Source of the DNA: Muribaculaceae bacterium
Lineage (GTDB): Bacteria > Bacillota > Clostridia > Lachnospirales > Lachnospiraceae
Direction: 5' to 3'
Length of the DNA: 64,000 nucleotides
Assembly: GCA_023666425.1 (NCBI GenBank)
Contig: JAMPCA010000009.1
Coordinates: 1 to 64,000 of the forward strand
Position 1 is the first letter of the stretch; every line of letters starts with the position of its first letter. The notes beneath the pieces were generated by a model. It saw only the letters and a program-made list of their open reading frames with translations, did no database searches and had not been told where the DNA came from. The translations under genes were made by a program, and so were the position numbers. Positions 62,077-64,000 of the stretch are shown one piece after another.

Positions 62077-62215
62077 CCCTAAATTTTTATGGAAAAATAA
62101 GGATTTTGTCCGGGTTTTTGTTGCATTTTTATGGCTTTTATGGCATACTATAGTGGAGATAATAGCAGAAGCTCCGATACATCTATCAGGAAAAGAACCA
62201 AGGAGGTGCAGAGGC

Positions 62216-62410
62216 ATGGAGATTTCAGGAGTGAATACCGCACTCAGTGCATTGTCTGCTTCCGAGCCGTCCACCCTGGGCAATGCCGTAAGCATGAAGA
62301 TGCTGGACAAGGCGCTGGATATGAGCGAGACGATGAACGACGGCCTGCGGAAAATGATGGAGCTGTCCGTCAATCCCAGTGTCGGCAGCAATTTTGATAT
62401 GTCGGTATAA
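62216..62410 (+). CDS. YjfB family protein
   Basis: A 64-residue protein of the YjfB type. MEISGVNTALSALSA is followed by VSMKMLDKALDMSETMNDGLRKMMELSVNP and ends GSNFDMSV, matching the short helical family known in motile and non-motile Firmicutes. It is sometimes tied to motility, but no flagellar gene is near. ATG 62216 has AGGAGG nine bases upstream. It is one of only three clear genes on the plus strand and has its own terminator. Confidence 0.85.
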   Translation: MEISGVNTALSALSASEPSTLGNAVSMKMLDKALDMSETMNDGLRKMMELSVNPSVGSNFDMSV

Positions 62411-62416
62411 CAGCAG

Positions 62417-62448
62417 ACCCCCGGACACAGATACTGTCCGGGGGTTTT
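62417..62448 (+). terminator. Terminator of the YjfB gene
   Basis: ACCCCCGGACA (62417-62427) pairs perfectly with TGTCCGGGGGT (62435-62445) and is followed by TTTTC on the plus strand. The reverse direction lacks a T-run, so it mainly serves the YjfB gene. Confidence 0.9.
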
Positions 62449-62456
62449 CATGTCCT

Positions 62457-62834
62457 CTATTCTTTTGTGGCAAGCGCCTCGATTTCCAGCATAACGTCCT
62501 TCGGCAGCCTTGCCACCTCGACACAGCTTCTCGCCGGGAATGGCGAGGAGAAAAACTCAGCGTACACCTCATTGATGGCGGCAAAATCGTTCATCTCCCT
62601 GATGAACACCGTGGTCTTGACCACGAGCTCCATACTGCTCCCCGCCGCCTCTAAAAGATTCGCCAGATTGGTGAATGCCTGCCTCGCCTGCGCCACAGAG
62701 CCCTCCGGGATCTCCCCCGTCGCCGGGTCTACCGGGATCACGCCGGAGGTATATACCATATGGTTTACCTCGATGGCCTGCGAATACGGCCCGATTGCCG
62801 CCGGTGCTTTGTCTGTGCTGATTACATTTTTCAT
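62457..62834 (-). CDS. ridA: RidA family enamine/imine deaminase
   Basis: A 125-residue RidA/YjgF protein. KAPAAIGPYSQAIEV is the N-terminal signature. The arginine in ARSCVEVARLPKDVMLEIEALA (about 101-122) is the catalytic one that hydrolyses reactive 2-aminoacrylate and related imines. It protects PLP enzymes from damage. The ATG is preceded by GAAGGA. It sits in the gap between the YjfB and CvfB genes. Confidence 0.96.
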   Translation of the reverse strand: MKNVISTDKAPAAIGPYSQAIEVNHMVYTSGVIPVDPATGEIPEGSVAQARQAFTNLANLLEAAGSSMELVVKTTVFIREMNDFAAINEVYAEFFSSPFPARSCVEVARLPKDVMLEIEALATKE

Positions 62835-62882
62835 ACCGTTTTCCTTCTTTCTTATATGATTTTAACTACTGCATCGCCTGTT

Positions 62883-63725
62883 TTACGACTCTGCCCGCAG
62901 GCGGATTTTTCCGCCGTCGAGCGAAATCCTGTGCTCCTTGTACAGTCTTCCGACCGCACGCTTGAAGGCGGCCTTGCTCAGCCCCGTCTCCCTGCGGATC
63001 ACCTCCGGGTCTGCCTTTTCCGTAAAGGGAAGCACGCCTCCATATGCTTCCAGAAGCTCCAGAATTTTTTGTGCATCCGCATCCATCTGCAGATATGCCC
63101 TCTCCCGGAGCGTCAGATCCAGCTTGCCGTCCGGCTTTACGTCCGTGACTCTCGCCGCGACCAAATCCCCGATCCTTAAAAAGCTGTGATCTTCGGAAGC
63201 TGCAATCCTCCCCGAATAGCGGTCGTCCACAGCTACAAAAGCGCCGAAGTTGTCCGAGAATTCGTACACGCGCCCCTGCACCATGTCTCCCTTCTGATAG
63301 GGCGACGATTTTTCCAGCAGGTCGTAAATCCCCTTCATGCTGGCGCACAGGCGCCCGCTCTTGTCGATATAGAGCGTGGCCAGCACCTCGTCCCCCGCCT
63401 CGATGCGCCCGTTCATTTCCTTATAGGGGAGAAACAGATCCTTCTCAAGCCCCCAGTCCAAAAACGCGCCGATTTTTCCTACTTCCTTGACTGCCAGGGC
63501 GGCACAGCCTCCCAGCGTGAGCTTTGGCGCTCTGGTGGTGGCGATCAGACGATCCTTCGAGTCCTTATATAAAAATACGGACAGCCTGTCCCCGATCCGA
63601 AGCTCCCCCGGCACCTGGGCGGCGGGAAGCAGCACCCTCTGGTCGCTGTTCCTCTCCTCAGCCAGATAAATCCCGAAGTTCACCTGCTTCACATAGTACA
63701 ATTCCTGCCATTCACCTAATCTCAT
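62883..63725 (-). CDS. cvfB: S1-domain RNA-binding protein CvfB
   Basis: A 280-residue protein of the CvfB/YitL family. It has three S1-like OB folds (about 1-60, 65-130 and 143-205; for example VGKIGAFLDWGLEKDLFLPY and YEFSDNFGAFVAVDDRYSGRI) and a C-terminal winged-helix part (about 215-280, YLQMDADAQKILELLEAYGG). Members influence virulence factor expression in Staphylococcus and bind RNA. The ATG at 63725 overlaps the thioesterase stop as ATGA, so the two are coupled. Confidence 0.93.
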   Translation of the reverse strand: MRLGEWQELYYVKQVNFGIYLAEERNSDQRVLLPAAQVPGELRIGDRLSVFLYKDSKDRLIATTRAPKLTLGGCAALAVKEVGKIGAFLDWGLEKDLFLPYKEMNGRIEAGDEVLATLYIDKSGRLCASMKGIYDLLEKSSPYQKGDMVQGRVYEFSDNFGAFVAVDDRYSGRIAASEDHSFLRIGDLVAARVTDVKPDGKLDLTLRERAYLQMDADAQKILELLEAYGGVLPFTEKADPEVIRRETGLSKAAFKRAVGRLYKEHRISLDGGKIRLRAES

Positions 63726-64000
63726 AACGTTTTCCCCGATATCTCTCTCCAAAATTCTGTCACCGCATAAGGAGTCTTATCCTCTGCGCACAGGGCGACC
63801 ACCACCTTCTCTTTTGTGACTGTCACCCGCGGAAGCATCACATCCGCCTGCTTTGCCGCCCTTCTGTACTCCACCCGGATCTCTCCCACAGAAAAATCCT
63901 CCGGGACATACTGGAGGGAAACCTGCACATAACGGCTGTTGTTCATATGCTGGTTCGTATCAATAAAGTAAGGGGGCACCACAAAGGGCTCCTTTTCCTC
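63722..64000 (-). CDS. Acyl-ACP thioesterase, C-terminal part (runs off the window)
   Basis: The last 92 residues of a FatA/FatB-type acyl-ACP thioesterase. VPPYFIDTNQHMNNSRYVQVSLQYVPE is the second hot-dog domain motif with the conserved Asn and His. The start lies to the right of the window. Bacterial members end fatty-acid synthesis by hydrolysing acyl-ACP. Its stop overlaps the cvfB start. Confidence 0.85.
   Translation of the reverse strand, partial: EEKEPFVVPPYFIDTNQHMNNSRYVQVSLQYVPEDFSVGEIRVEYRRAAKQADVMLPRVTVTKEKVVVALCAEDKTPYAVTEFWREISGKTL

Overview
The window looks like a chromosomal piece of a Gram-positive, spore-forming Clostridia member, most likely Lachnospiraceae. The reasons are strong AGGAGG-type ribosome binding sites with many GTG/TTG starts, a PdaB-like sporulation deacetylase, LuxS, a CdaA/CdaR/GlmM operon, teichoic-acid-type genes, YitT, YjfB and VanZ proteins, and BIG2/FIVAR-rich secreted proteins. 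The assignment is inferred from gene content only. Almost every gene is on the minus strand; the exceptions are a PIN toxin-antitoxin pair at the left edge and a small YjfB-like gene near the right edge. I saw no rRNA, tRNA, IS element or CRISPR array.

Region 1 (1-11.1 kb) is accessory. It holds a PIN-domain toxin-antitoxin pair, a convergent 32-aa hydrophobic peptide with a structured leader that resembles a type I toxin, a very large secreted GH53 endo-galactanase, an AAA-type ATPase coupled to a PD-(D/E)XK nuclease (candidate defence pair), an orphan minimal nucleotidyltransferase, a DUF3791/DUF3990/DUF3791-like overlapping triplet in which DUF3990 has ADP-ribosyltransferase-like residues, and an Rpn/PDDEXK nuclease.

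Region 2 (11.1-24.6 kb) is housekeeping: a PdaB-like deacetylase; a tight gtrA-arcC-pepF-luxS-mtnN series that ends in a small in-frame duplication of the mtnN 3' end; an HtrA protease with an 11-residue repeat tail; glmS next to a eukaryote-type UDP-HexNAc pyrophosphorylase; an LCP ligase; and a phosphohexomutase.

Region 3 (24.6-39.6 kb) is a surface-polymer locus, transcribed leftward. It contains an initiating sugar-phosphate transferase, GT2, TagG/TagH exporter, two LicD phosphotransferases, a TagF/TarL-type polymerase, a TarI/IspD-like cytidylyltransferase, a sugar-nucleotide SDR and a pyruvyl transferase. These are followed by a secreted metallo-beta-lactamase-fold protein with choline-binding-type repeats (similar in architecture to pneumococcal Pce/CbpE) and two secreted Ig/LRR proteins. 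Phosphocholine-like decoration, its removal and its recognition may thus be encoded together.

Region 4 (39.6-64 kb) is core: HPr, glmM, cdaR, cdaA and two unknown membrane proteins from one promoter; a YvyF-like protein, comFC, hom, an SPFH protein with zinc ribbons and a Tim44-like zinc protein; prfB with its programmed frameshift; VanZ, CtpA, FtsX, FtsE and a PucR/CdaR-type regulator; YitT and a TagA-type glycosyltransferase. An intergenic cluster of DnaA boxes precedes three cell-wall hydrolases (amidase, GH25, NlpC/P60). The window ends with yjfB, ridA, cvfB and the 3' part of an acyl-ACP thioesterase gene.
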